From: Cylindrotheca closterium
Lineage: Eukaryota; Bacillariophyta; Bacillariophyceae; Bacillariales; Bacillariaceae
Assembly (NCBI GenBank): GCA_933822405.4
Contig: CAKOGP040002502.1
Span: 41,996 to 105,995 of the forward strand
Direction of reading: 5' to 3'
DNA length: 64,000 bases
A program made the translations under genes and the position numbers. Below are positions 12,034 through 22,170 of this stretch, one piece after another. The notes under the pieces were generated by a model, which was not told the DNA's origin, ran no database searches, and worked only from the letters and a program-made list of their open reading frames with translations. Position 1 is the stretch's first letter; every line of letters starts with the position of its first letter.

Positions 12034-12378
12034 TTAGTGATGGGATATAATGAATTATTGAATTAGACTGCCGCAGTCTATACTATAGTCTTCTCTGAAA
12101 CTAGTCTAGTAGTACAATGATCTGAAAAGAACACATTAGACCATTTGATTCATTCACCATTTTAATACATTATATCGAACGCAGAATCTGATAGCGAATG
12201 CGCCGAGCTACACTTGATCATATTGACCTTCACGCTACAATAGTACCGGTATATACCTACACTCAAATCTTAACATGGTTTCGAGTGAGGTATAGCAGGA
12301 GGTATATTATTCCCACAATGAATGATGGATTCTATCACGAAAATGAAATGTCATCAATTCTTCTTCATCCCCCCATGA
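12034..12378. other. Convergent 3' region
   Basis: About 345 bp between two converging genes. It contains a TACCGGTA palindrome at 12244-12251 and several short A/T-rich inverted repeats. No gene is seen. Confidence 0.35.
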
Positions 12379-14319
12379 TTAGTCAAAGCACTTTGTACAG
12401 CAACCTTCTGCACAAGTGACGGAACAGTCAACCCCCAAATAAACGAGTGCTTCCTCTTTCACCAGTTCACAGATTTCTGGAGGTACACTTCCCGCCAGAC
12501 CATTGTCGTACAGTTTCAAGTCCTTGAGCGTGTGGATGTACCCAAGTTCACTCGGTATTGGCCCGCTGAACGAGTTGTGATTCAATTCAATGACTTGCAA
12601 CCGTCTCAACGAACCAAGGGTGGTGGGGATGGATCCGCTCAGTTGATTCGATTGCAAATGCAATTTGGCAATGTCCTTGAGCGAGGTGAACTGATCGGGA
12701 ATGTCGCCCGTCAGTTTGTTGTATGCCAAGTCGAGGACTTCCAGATCCAACATCAATCCAACGTACAGTGGGATCTTTCCAGTCAAGGCGTTATGATTCA
12801 CAATAAAGGATTCTGAAAAGGAAAAAGAAGGAGAAAGGTCGTGAGCGAAATGCTTTCCCTGTACACGAGTAATAATGATTTATTCATTCATTCATTCATT
12901 CGTTGATTCAAAACTTACTCAAGTCCACCAAACGGGATACACTATCGGGAATCCTTCCACTGAATTCATTGTTTTGCAGATCCAAATGTTGCAAGCGCGT
13001 GACTTGATAGAAAAGTTTCGATGGAATTGATCCAATGAAACTGTTTCGGTCGAGCATGAGAAATTCTTTGAACAAAAGAGAGAACAAAGTGTATTGGTCA
13101 GAAACAAGAAATTGAGCAAACGAAATCACAAAGAATTCTATCTAAGACGAAACATACCGAGTCGGGTCATGGCTTCCATTTCTGCTGGAAGTTGACCAGT
13201 CAGAGTATTGTTGGACAATCGAAGGTCCACCAGAGAGGTCAACTTGGCAAAGGATGGAGGCAATTTGCCCTTTAGATTGTTGGCTGCCAAATTCAATTCG
13301 ATGAGTCCTTCAAATTCGACAAATTCGGGAATGTTTCCTTCCAAATTGTTGTCGTGGAGGTCCAAAGTCTTCAAAGTAAAGGATTTCTCCAGCTCGGATG
13401 GAATACTTCCACTCAGCTCATTGTGTCCCAGATCTAAATGCCGGATGGAGTTGAATGATCCAAATTCAGTTGGAATGGTACCCTCGATGTTGTTATTGGA
13501 CAACAACAAGAAGCGAAGATCCTTCACGTTGGCCAGTTCTGTGGGAAGGGTTCCTCCAATGTTGTTGGTGCCAAGATTGAGAATATTCAGGTAGTTCAGA
13601 CCAGTCAACTCGGATGGTAGACTTCCTACCAAACCATTGTTGTCGAGCGTGATGGATTCAATCTGAGCATTGCCAGATTCTTCATCTCCTCCAACGCAAG
13701 TGACTCCATACCAACTGCAGTATCCAGTGGATGTCATCCAACCTTCCTGAGTCTTCCATCCAGAATCAGGTTTGACATGATCCTTATCTGCAGATAGACT
13801 GTAAAAAAAGACAGCCATGATATAACGAGAAATCAGAAATTCATCATCTTCACTAATTTGGGATTCATCATTGTTGGTCAGCCACTGCAGTGCATGGTAT
13901 TGCACTGATCCAGTTTTGGCAAAATCTTCCTGAGATGTCACTTGGGCTTCCACAATCTTGGCTTGCAAACCTTGCAGACGCTCTGTGCCAACCTTTTTGG
14001 CACCGGAAGAAGAGAGGCTGTGGATTCCCATGGAAAACAGGACGATACCGACAATTCCAGCCGCAATGTAGAGTAGTCGTTTGTTTCCATACGTCTGACA
14101 GGTAGTCATGGTCGCCATGAAGGCAGCCTGAACTGGATTCAATCGCTTTTCACTACCACTGAGGCTAGTCTTTCTCGGAGGCCTTACTGGTACATTTCCA
14201 GCTGCCGCAGGGACATCTTCGTCATACAAAAACCGACGGGCAGATTCCATTGTGGAGGGTGCCAAACCTTGTTTTCGCTTGTTGGCTTTGCCAACTTCTG
14301 CTTCACTCAAACTAGTCAT
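12379..14319 (-). CDS. LRR protein with N-terminal membrane anchor
   Basis: Three exons, 14319..13158, 13065..12919 and 12812..12379, give 580 aa. The frame continues to 14349 but that codon is TTG; the ATG at 14319 is used. The N-terminal about 80 residues are cytosolic and basic, followed by one membrane segment (about 82-100, RLLYIAAGIVGIVLFSMGI). Next comes the cap typical of diatom LRR proteins, with ALQWLTNND, ISRYIMAVFFYSL and YCSWYGVTC. About eleven plant-type LRRs follow (for example LDLGHNELSGSIPSEL). The end is a Cys-rich cap (CSVTCAEGCCTKCFD). There is no kinase domain, so it resembles a receptor-like protein or a surface-anchored LRR. The likely topology is type II with the LRRs outside or in the endomembrane lumen. 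The ligand is unknown. Confidence 0.85.
12885..12902. repeat. ATTC tetranucleotide run in an intron
   Basis: Four to five ATTC units inside the second intron of the minus-strand LRR gene. Confidence 0.6.
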
Positions 14320-14718
14320 GCTGAATTCCTTGATTCTTAGCTTAGACAATGGCTATGCTCTTATTTTTCTTGGGTGGGATAGTAGAATAACGGTGGACAA
14401 TCAAAAGGATCACTGAACCAGATACGAAGTACGAGGTACGATATAATAGGATTATTGCGTTCTCGACCCAAGAAATCTAATGACTGGGGAGCAGGGGGCT
14501 GGATGACCCATTTTTGGGGGTAGAATATATTTTCCCTCCAACGAAGTCGAGTGAATATGGCACGATGCGAGAGGCACGTTTTCGGCGGATGATAGTAACA
14601 TGTATGCATGGTGTATGTTTGAAATGCGGAATACCGCAGTATGCAGCACGGCAACACAACAGGAAGAAGGAGGCAAACAGACTAAAAGAGACGCTTGTTC
14701 TACTGTATAACGAAAATA
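14320..14718. promoter_or_regulatory. Divergent intergenic region, LRR and TPR genes
   Basis: About 400 bp upstream of both genes. Positions 14497-14545 contain GGCTGGATGACCC, then a TTTGGGGG block and a TTCCCTCCAA block. The same order of blocks recurs upstream of the second TPR gene at 16742-16798. The conserved blocks are therefore candidate promoter elements or simply remains of the duplication. Confidence 0.45.
14497..14545 (+). promoter_or_regulatory. Conserved upstream block, TPR copy 1
   Basis: GGCTGGATGACCC at 14497-14509, a T-rich step to TTTGGGGG, then TTCCCTCCAA. The block lies about 175-220 bp before the ATG and recurs at a similar distance from the second TPR gene. A regulatory role is inferred from conservation only. 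Confidence 0.35.
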
Positions 14719-15990
14719 ATGGAGGGCAACAAACGACGATTGGTGGAGGAACTCATGAAAAAGTCCCACTACTTTTATCGTCAACGAAACTATCAAAAGA
14801 CCAAGGAGACTTTAGAGACAGTGTTGGAGATGAAGACAGAAGACTTGGGTGAAGATGATCTTGAAGTGGCGGAAACACTCTACCAACTTGGAGGTGTTCT
14901 GAGGACGGAAGGAAACTTCAGTGAAGCCTTGGAAAAACTCAAAAGAGCACTCGCAATACGTGTTGCGAAATTGGGAGAAAATCACGCTGATATTGCAGAC
15001 ACCTACAGGGCTATTGGCAGTATCTTATATGAGGAACAAGAGAATTATGAAGAAGCCGAAAAAATGTACCGGAAAGTTTTGGATATCAAGCTGAAAATTT
15101 TGCCAAATGATCATTTTGATGTGACGGATCTGTACATGCATCTAGGGTACTTATTGACGAAGCAAGGAAAGTTTTCAGAAGCAACCAAGATACAGAAACT
15201 CCAACTTGCGACACTACTAGAAAAACATGGGGAAGACTACCCCAACGTTGTGCTCGTGTATGATGGTATTGCAGAGCTCCTGATACTGCAAAATAGGTTG
15301 GACGATGCTCTTCAGATGCTTGAGAGAGGCATCGAAATTTGCAACCGACTGCAACCTCTGGGAGACCACAACATGGATATACTGGCAAGAACGCTCCTCG
15401 AGAAAGCAAACATACTAGACAAGCAGGGCAACTTTGAAGCTGCCGCGGAGACGTTCAATAAAGTGGTAAGGATACAAGTTGAAACGGTAGGTGAAATGCA
15501 CCCCGAAATAGCAGGGACCTACGAAGCGCTTGCAAGGGCATACATCCAACAAGACATGCCAGAAAGTGCCATCGAGCCGTACATGAAAGCCTTCCGCATT
15601 CATCGAAAGGAGCTTGGCAACGATCATGCTCACACTAAAGAGCTTGCGGTTTGCCTTGAAGTGTTAGAGCACCAGAAAAATGCGATAGCACTGAATGAAC
15701 AGGGATTGTCGATGAAAGCGGAAGGCGATCTAGAAAGGGCGATGAAACTTTTCGAAGAGGCGCTGGATATGCACAAGGAGGTCTCTATTGTTAGTTTCAC
15801 TATAGTATCTGTCTACGAGAACATTGCGGCTGTCAAAGTTGATCAAGGGTTGCTGGAAGATGCCATAGCTGCGAGTGCAGAAGCCCTCAAGATTCGTCGA
15901 AGAAAACACGGCGACGACCATGCGGACACAAAGCGAAGAATGGAAGCTCATAGATCTTTGTTGAGACGTCTCTTGGAGACTCGGAGCTAA
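14719..15990 (+). CDS. TPR protein, kinesin light chain-like, copy 1
   Basis: Single exon, 423 aa from the first ATG (the frame opens 24 bases earlier at a TTG). Almost the whole protein is tetratricopeptide repeats of about 42 residues, with the kinesin light chain / NPHP3 style A-x-x-x-Y-x-x-A and LGxxHxxxA features: for example ALEKLKRALAIRVAKLGENHADIADTY and AEKMYRKVLDIKLKILPNDHFDV. Eight or more repeats can be picked out. There is no signal peptide or membrane segment, so a cytosolic protein-binding scaffold is likely. Partners are unknown. The second copy 0.9 kb downstream is about the same length and shares the C-terminus KIRRR, GDDHADTKRRME and LLRRLLE. TPR proteins of this kind are numerous in diatoms. 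Confidence 0.82.
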   Translation: MEGNKRRLVEELMKKSHYFYRQRNYQKTKETLETVLEMKTEDLGEDDLEVAETLYQLGGVLRTEGNFSEALEKLKRALAIRVAKLGENHADIADTYRAIGSILYEEQENYEEAEKMYRKVLDIKLKILPNDHFDVTDLYMHLGYLLTKQGKFSEATKIQKLQLATLLEKHGEDYPNVVLVYDGIAELLILQNRLDDALQMLERGIEICNRLQPLGDHNMDILARTLLEKANILDKQGNFEAAAETFNKVVRIQVETVGEMHPEIAGTYEALARAYIQQDMPESAIEPYMKAFRIHRKELGNDHAHTKELAVCLEVLEHQKNAIALNEQGLSMKAEGDLERAMKLFEEALDMHKEVSIVSFTIVSVYENIAAVKVDQGLLEDAIAASAEALKIRRRKHGDDHADTKRRMEAHRSLLRRLLETRS

Positions 15991-16479
15991 GCAAGAGAGA
16001 TCTTTAGAATAGAGTCGTCTCCACGCATTCAGACGCTAAATTGGTTGGTCAAACGAAGGCAACACCGGTTATCTAGCAACGAATCTGGTCTTGCACTCAC
16101 ACTCAAGGCCAATCCTAGAATTTGACCTTCTTTTGGTACTGTATACGTACTCTACCCACCAAGGTGTGTTGGTATCGATCCAAGTCTACAACGAGTAAGT
16201 CAATTTTTCGCGTTCCGCCCGCAACCTGACAGTGCCAAACGCAATTGAATCATGCGGCACTTGACCAGCAGCAGTTGATACAGCCATGATATTGGCCGCA
16301 TTAAGCGAGAGCATTGCTATCAGTCGCTTACTGTGGGACGAGAACTTGGATGTACCGGTAGTACTGTTGCGGACTGCGGCTCCCTCATCTTTCGCTCACA
16401 GGTACCCCTGCTCATGGGCGCCGAAGGATACAGAAGAAAGGGAAACGGCAAGTACAAGGAGAGTATAAATACAAGGACA

Positions 16480-16515
16480 AGAAAAGCGCTCCAAGAAAAG
16501 CGCTCCAAGAAAAGC
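16480..16515. repeat. Short tandem repeat, AAGAAAAGCGCTCC unit
   Basis: A 14-base unit occurs twice in full plus a partial third copy. Confidence 0.7.
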
Positions 16516-16741
16516 AGAAGACGAGTACAATAATGGAGGGACGAATTGATTTTCTTTAATCTCTCAATTTGATGAGCTCTTACAAATGTGTGTATCAATT
16601 GGTTGGATAATACGGAACACATTTCTGCATAAATTGATAGGACTAAATCAATTCATTGTGAGATGTTAGAATTCATGATCCTACTGGTACTACCGGTATA
16701 ATATGACTGTTCAATTATAATTCATCAACGATCGCGTGCGT

Positions 16742-16798
16742 GGCTGGATGACCCGTCTTATTTGGGGGACATTCTCGTTCCCTCCAATCAATAAAGTT
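16742..16798 (+). promoter_or_regulatory. Conserved upstream block, TPR copy 2
   Basis: GGCTGGATGACCC at 16742-16754, then TTTGGGGG and TTCCCTCCAAT, in the same order as at 14497-14545 and about 125-180 bp before the ATG of copy 2. A promoter role is inferred. Confidence 0.35.
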
Positions 16799-16922
16799 GA
16801 ACTCGCTCACGACTTGAGCGCGGGTATTTTAATATTATGAAACTGCTCACCTCACCCCCAAAAAGCGAAAAGGAGGAGACAGTATAACAGTAGTCTTCTA
16901 TCGCGCTGTAGAAACGGAAACA

Positions 16923-18200
16923 ATGGAAGACAATAGACAAGAATCAGCTGAGTCACTCTTGGAAAAGTTCGTTGTCTATCATGATCAACAAAACTATCAA
17001 AAGGCAAAGAAGGTTTTGGAGGGAGCGTTGGCGATACAAACGAAAGACTTCGGAGAAGATTCTGTTGCTGTGGCCGCGACACTCTATAACCTTGGAATTG
17101 TTTTGAGGGACGAAGGAAATTTAGGCCAAGCTATAAAGAAACTCAACAGAGCACTTGTGATACGCTTGAAAAAATTGGGAGAAAAACATGCTGATACGGT
17201 GGAAACCTACAGGAGAATTGGCTGGGTCCTTCAGGAACAAGACAATGACGACCAAGCCGAGGAAATGTTCCAGAAAGCACTGGATGTTCAGCGCGAAGTT
17301 CTACCAAGTGATCATCCTGAAGTGACAGAATTGTACCAAGGTCTAGCAACCTCATTGAAAAAGCAAGGGAAGTTGTCAGAAGCGATCAAGATCCACAAAC
17401 TTCAACTTGGGGCATTGCTTCAGCATGGGGAAGTTTCCCCCGGCGTTGTGCTTGCATATCAGGGCATTGCAGAGCTACTTGCACTTCAAAAGAGGTTAGA
17501 CGATGCTCTTCAGATGCTTGATAGAGCCATCGAAATTTGCGATCAACTGCGACATTTGGGAGAACTGGGAGGGCGGCTCGACATTATTTTTTTGGGAAGA
17601 ACGCTGCACAGTAAAGGAGAGATACTAAAAGAACAACGCAACTTCGAAGCTGCCACGGAGGTGCTTAAGAGATTACTCATGCTGCAACTCGAAAGGGTAG
17701 GTGAAATGAGCCCTGCAACAGCAGGGACCTATGAAAGTCTTGCACAAGCATACCTCGAACAAAACATGATAGAAGATGCCATCAAGGCGTCTGCGAAAGC
17801 CATCAACATTCGTCGAAGGGAGCTTGGCATTGGCCATCCCCACGTGAAAAAGCTTGCGGTCCGTCTTGAATTGCTAGAACGCGATAAAAACATTATTGCA
17901 CTAAACGAGGAGGGATTGGCAAGACACGCGGAAGGCGATTCGAAAAAGGCAATGCAGCTCTATTACCAGGCAATCTATATCTACAAGAAAACCTGTACTG
18001 ACAGTCCCTCTATAGGAGCAGTGTTCGAGAGTATTTCGGCAATCAAGGTTGATCAGGGGTTGCTGGAGGAGGCCATTGCCGCGAGTGCAGCAGCACTCAA
18101 GATTCGTCGAAGAACGCAAGGCGACGATCACCCTGATACGAAGCGACGCATGGAAGAGCATAGATCATTGCTGAAACGACTCTTGGAGAATCGCACTTAA
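16923..18200 (+). CDS. TPR protein, kinesin light chain-like, copy 2
   Basis: Single exon, 425 aa, ATG at 16923. It is collinear with the protein at 14719-15990 over its whole length: the same repeat order, with LGEKHADTVETYRRIGWVL, QKRLDDALQMLDRAIEICDQL, the insertion around LGELGGRL, and the C-terminal KIRRRTQGDDHPDTKRRMEEHRS (the last segment differs at only a few positions). Identity is moderate elsewhere, so the duplication is not recent. Like copy 1 it is all TPR, with no targeting signal. A scaffold role is inferred from the family. Confidence 0.82.
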   Translation: MEDNRQESAESLLEKFVVYHDQQNYQKAKKVLEGALAIQTKDFGEDSVAVAATLYNLGIVLRDEGNLGQAIKKLNRALVIRLKKLGEKHADTVETYRRIGWVLQEQDNDDQAEEMFQKALDVQREVLPSDHPEVTELYQGLATSLKKQGKLSEAIKIHKLQLGALLQHGEVSPGVVLAYQGIAELLALQKRLDDALQMLDRAIEICDQLRHLGELGGRLDIIFLGRTLHSKGEILKEQRNFEAATEVLKRLLMLQLERVGEMSPATAGTYESLAQAYLEQNMIEDAIKASAKAINIRRRELGIGHPHVKKLAVRLELLERDKNIIALNEEGLARHAEGDSKKAMQLYYQAIYIYKKTCTDSPSIGAVFESISAIKVDQGLLEEAIAASAAALKIRRRTQGDDHPDTKRRMEEHRSLLKRLLENRT

Positions 18201-18638
18201 AAAAAAGCCATGGAGCAGCTCATTATGGAGTCAGTCGCCTCCATGCAAACGAGAATCTTACAGAAACGGTTATTAACTGTCGAGTCCGAAATTGCACTAT
18301 TTCTCAAGGCCAACTTTTACTGTTGCGCACTGCTCCTTCATAATATTGCAAGCTCGTACCCCTGTTGTTCGGCGTAGAAGCACAAGAAAGAGATAAAAGA
18401 ACACACGGATAGCACTAGGAAAGGACAAGAAAAGCAAAAGGCAAGTACAACAAAGGGGATAATACGGTATAAAATTCGTGCAATATAGCTAATGTAAAAG
18501 TAATCCAATCAATGCAATAGTAATATAACGCAATAGTAATCTAACTCGTAATCATGACATCTTGGAAGTCATCCTCTTTCAGAAAGAAGAATGCTTCAGA
18601 ATGAAGAATGCTTCATCGCTTCTGCGATAAACAATTCA
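18201..18638. other. 3' flank of the TPR duplication
   Basis: About 440 bp. The segment 18201-18465 resembles 15991-16535 (for example TTGCACT..CTCAAGGCCAA, a GTACCCCTG step and GGACAAGAAAAGC). It thus marks the downstream part of the duplicated unit. No gene is seen. Confidence 0.4.
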
Positions 18639-19616
18639 CTAGCGACAGTTTGGGGATATTGCAACGACTCCAAATTCCTTTCTGCTGCATTTCTGCTGCT
18701 TCGAAGGAGAGGAAGTACGGGATTCCTGATGATGGCGATGATCCCTTTGTTTCACTCTCTTGACATGGATCTTGCAGGCGTCGTCGAGATTCTCCTTGTC
18801 CATCAAGGATGGCATGATGTGGTATGCTGGTCGTTTGGTATTGATCCTACTAATAGTAGTACTGCCAATCTGTTGCTGGTGCTGTTGCTTCAGAGTTTCA
18901 TTCTTGTCCATTGCTATTCTTGGTTTCGTTGCTGCCACGACCATTAGAGTGGTGAGGTTGGAGGACGTGGGTGTCGTATTGTCCACAGCAAAAGTCGACT
19001 TGTCGGACCACGTAGTATCATCATTGGTTTCCTTATCCTTTTCGTCTTTATGTTCCTCCAGCTTTCTTCGTAAGGAGGCTACTGTGGACTCTAAGGATCG
19101 GATTCGATTGACATATCCCCGTTCGCGTCGATAAAAGGCTTGTTGATTAGCCTCGAGTTGATTTTGGAGGCATAGCTTCTCACGCTGAAGACAAACCGAC
19201 AAGCAATGTTTGGAGTCTGCTTCATCTTGCTTGCGATCCCATGACGTCATCCAGCTGCTGAGATAAGAGTGATGTTGCTGTTGCTGCTTGGCTGCTTCTC
19301 GACGGCTACGATTGAAGTCATGTTGGGTGGATGCCACCAGAAACTTGTCATAATCTTTCTTCGAGTTTGGGTCCTTGAGAATATCATAGGCATGTTCAAT
19401 GGTTTGAAACCACTGGAGACTCCTAGCAGGATCAGCACCATTATTTGGATTGGAAGGATGATACATCTGAGACTGCTTCAAGAAAGCTTTGCCAATTTCA
19501 GCTTCATCGGATGTGTAGCATGGCAATCCGAGAATGGAATACAAATTGTAGTGATGATACTGTTGGTAGTGGTTTGGGTAGTAGTGAGGATACTGGTGAT
19601 GATGACGGTGCTCCAT
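18639..19616 (-). CDS. J-like domain protein with HPS in place of HPD
   Basis: Single exon, 325 aa, ATG at 19616. The N-terminus is His/Tyr-rich. Residues about 23-95 form a J-domain: LYSILGLP, a helix II region with QSQMYHPSNPN, and WFQTIEHAYDILKDPNSKKDYDKF. The invariant HPD tripeptide, needed to stimulate Hsp70 ATPase, is HPS. The rest contains a predicted coiled coil (about 145-185, ESTVASLRRKLEEHKDEKDKE) and a basic, disordered tail. It belongs to the J-like (type IV) class, which usually cannot activate Hsp70. It may use the fold for protein binding. It shares a 437 bp upstream region with the divergent NADH dehydrogenase gene. Confidence 0.72.
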   Translation of the reverse strand: MEHRHHHQYPHYYPNHYQQYHHYNLYSILGLPCYTSDEAEIGKAFLKQSQMYHPSNPNNGADPARSLQWFQTIEHAYDILKDPNSKKDYDKFLVASTQHDFNRSRREAAKQQQQHHSYLSSWMTSWDRKQDEADSKHCLSVCLQREKLCLQNQLEANQQAFYRRERGYVNRIRSLESTVASLRRKLEEHKDEKDKETNDDTTWSDKSTFAVDNTTPTSSNLTTLMVVAATKPRIAMDKNETLKQQHQQQIGSTTISRINTKRPAYHIMPSLMDKENLDDACKIHVKRVKQRDHRHHQESRTSSPSKQQKCSRKEFGVVAISPNCR

Positions 19617-20053
19617 GTTCGCTTTCCGCTGAGATGAAAATTTCGAATTGTGAAGCCTTCATGATCGTCTCGACTGCGCTACCGTTGATCGTTGTAGGTA
19701 CACATGCTTCATAAATTTAGTAGGACAGTGTTGTCCGCGGGTGCTGAGGTTTTGGTGGGAAGGGGCGATACATTTTCAAACGGTCGCCGTGATAAAATGA
19801 CTCACTCCATTTCCTGTTTTGGTAATAACAACAAAAGGGGTTAGAACTCGCTCCCCCAACTCCCTAGTACATGGCGTGCGGAGGACAGACGATGGAATGA
19901 TGATTATATTTTTTATGTTTTGACTGTGACCGACTGACTCATCAATTATCAATCATCATCCTTTCATCGTAACTTTGTGTTCTTCATATCCAATTCTCCC
20001 TACCGTATAGTCATCAATCAAGCAGTCTCGCATTTTGAAACCTTATCATCATT
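19617..20053. promoter_or_regulatory. Divergent intergenic region, J-like and NDH genes
   Basis: This 437 bp region carries the promoters of both flanking genes. No clear TATA box and no other gene is visible. Confidence 0.35.
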
Positions 20054-21778
20054 ATGAGGTTATCCCATCTAATTGCCATCAGCTACATTGCATTGGCAGA
20101 AGGGTTCCTCAGCAAAATAAGTCAACAGATACCATCAGGAGGATTGACAGATTTCGCTCTGCACGGAACAGCAACAACAACCAATATCAATACATGTGAT
20201 GTGGCCATCTTTGGAGGAGGGTTTGGTGGTCTCTACAGCGCACTGTCGCTCTCTCGGGAGGCTCAAAAGAAGGGAAAGAAACTCGATATTGCCATTGTAG
20301 ATCCCTCCACACAATTCGTCTTTCTTCCGCTCTTGTATGATTTGACGGTGGGAACGGCAACTTCGGCCGAAGTGTGTCCCACCTACAAAGACATTTTGAA
20401 AGGAACGGGTGTGCGTCACATCCAAGCGTCGTTGGATTGTTTCACCTCGGACGATTTCCAATCGGCAACCTTGTTTTTGTGCAATCATAACAATGAAATA
20501 AGCAACAATTCGACGAAACTGGAATTGTCCTTTCGATCGTCAATCTTGGCCGTCGGGAGTAGCCCAGAATCTACACTAGCGTCTGTTCCCGGTGCCACCG
20601 AGAATGTGCAACCCTTCTACACGCAAAAGGATGCCAAAGAAACCTCCAGAATCTTGGAGGATCTCGAAGATCAAGCTATTGGTAGTATGCCCAAAACGTC
20701 ACCACCAAAGATTGCCATTGTCGGAGGTGGTTATGGAGGCGTCGAATTGGCAGCCTGCATCAAACGACGAATACCAGAATCTAAGGTTCGTTTGCTGACA
20801 CGAGGGCCGCCCATGAAGGGGACACGGGCCGAACAATTAGTGGACAAGGCACTTTTGAAACTAGGAGTGGAGGTGGAACTCTCATCTGTTCAAGAGATTA
20901 CCAAAGGAGAAGAGGGAAATGACATATTCGTAAAACGGAAACTAGTCAATGCTGGTGATGATGATAATGATGAAGAAAATGACAAGATTAGTAAGGAACC
21001 TTGGTCAGTCGTCTTCTGGACTGCTGGTGCTGGCCCTTCGTCTCCCGTCTCGGGTGACATGGACGGATTGTTAAAGTCGGATTCTGGGAGGCTCGCCGTC
21101 GAGTCGACGCTTCGATGCATTTCCAATAATCAGCAGAGCAGCGCATCATCATCCTTTCCGAAGAGGAACTCGGTTTGGGCGTTGGGGGATTGTGCCGAAA
21201 TCCTCGTCAATAAGGAATATGCTGGTGTAGTAGTACCGGCAACACCCAAAACAGCTCAAGCCGCAATGCAGCAAGCAGACATTGTTGCTCAGAATGTCCT
21301 TGCAGAGTTGACAGTAAATAGCGAGGCGGCATCCAAGGAATTTCAATATCAAGATCTTGGAACTATGCTTTCCCTTGGAGGACCAAACGCAGCAGTAATG
21401 GCCCCGATAGAAGAAAGCCCATTGGCACCAGTCTTCAAACCTCTATTGGATACAGCCAGGCTTGGGTTTGGGTTTGCGGATGAAGCTTTCGTCAACCTCA
21501 GCAAATCACCACTGGTTGCAACACTTGGGCTTTCTCCGGTTGTGGATAGCATCGAAACTCTGGGATTGTCTCTTGGAGGATACGGATTGGGCGTCGATAG
21601 CGACACTTCACCGGGAACGCTTTCAGGAACTCTGACTGGGGCCGCCAGACGAGCCCTCTACGCAGTGCGAATGCCAACCAACAAGCAACGAGCAACGGCA
21701 GCGGCATCCGCAGCAATTTCCACCGCTGCAGCTCTAGCAAAAGAAGCAGCCCAAAATCTTGAAAAACAACAACAATGA
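20054..21778 (+). CDS. Type II NAD(P)H dehydrogenase, NDC1/NdbB-like
   Basis: Single exon, 574 aa. A signal peptide-like N-terminus (MRLSHLIAISYIALAEGF, with Phe right after the expected cleavage site) suggests plastid targeting. The FAD-binding turn is FGGGFGGLYSA (about residue 54), followed by VFLPLLYDLTVGTATSAEVCPTYKDIL, a segment characteristic of the NDC1/NdbB branch. The NADH-binding turn is VGGGYGGVELAA (about residue 223). WALGDCAEI is the second FAD contact. The C-terminal about 140 residues are hydrophobic and Ala-rich, consistent with membrane attachment. In plants and cyanobacteria such enzymes reduce (demethyl)phylloquinone or plastoquinone from NAD(P)H without pumping protons. 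That role is inferred. A mitochondrial type II dehydrogenase is the alternative. Confidence 0.85.
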   Translation: MRLSHLIAISYIALAEGFLSKISQQIPSGGLTDFALHGTATTTNINTCDVAIFGGGFGGLYSALSLSREAQKKGKKLDIAIVDPSTQFVFLPLLYDLTVGTATSAEVCPTYKDILKGTGVRHIQASLDCFTSDDFQSATLFLCNHNNEISNNSTKLELSFRSSILAVGSSPESTLASVPGATENVQPFYTQKDAKETSRILEDLEDQAIGSMPKTSPPKIAIVGGGYGGVELAACIKRRIPESKVRLLTRGPPMKGTRAEQLVDKALLKLGVEVELSSVQEITKGEEGNDIFVKRKLVNAGDDDNDEENDKISKEPWSVVFWTAGAGPSSPVSGDMDGLLKSDSGRLAVESTLRCISNNQQSSASSSFPKRNSVWALGDCAEILVNKEYAGVVVPATPKTAQAAMQQADIVAQNVLAELTVNSEAASKEFQYQDLGTMLSLGGPNAAVMAPIEESPLAPVFKPLLDTARLGFGFADEAFVNLSKSPLVATLGLSPVVDSIETLGLSLGGYGLGVDSDTSPGTLSGTLTGAARRALYAVRMPTNKQRATAAASAAISTAAALAKEAAQNLEKQQQ

Positions 21779-22170
21779 TAAGAATAATAGGCGATAGTAA
21801 CCAATGCTCGGCGATATTAAGAAATATGTACAAATATAGTCCCAGTTGTATCCCCTTATTTGTTTCATTAGCCTGCAGTTTATGAGTCGTCGTCGATGAT
21901 AGAGCGGTCCGAGGGTATGGCTTCATTCTCGATACCATTCCATAAGTCCCATATCCCGTTGCTTAGACTTGGACCTGACTGACAGTCGTTACCGGCGATA
22001 CCATTGGATTCAGCGCCAAACACTGATGCTGTCCTACCAATCAAAATGATCCCATCAATCAAAAAGTATCAGAGAGTATTACATACACGATTCTTGCCAG
22101 CCCAACATGAGCTCTCTCCGCCACACATACAAAGTTTGGAGATCAATTCTTTCAATTTCTCGTCACTTTC
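21779..22170. other. Convergent 3' region
   Basis: About 390 bp between converging genes. Short open frames here are not supported by any recognisable motif. Confidence 0.35.

Larger units (their letters stand above)
15991..16922. other. Intergenic region between duplicated TPR genes
   Basis: About 930 bp. It contains the 3' flank of the first duplicated unit (matching the region after 18201), a tandem repeat at 16480-16515, two TACCGGTA palindromes (16353-16360 and 16691-16698) and the upstream block of copy 2 (16742-16798). No independent gene is convincing. Confidence 0.4.
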
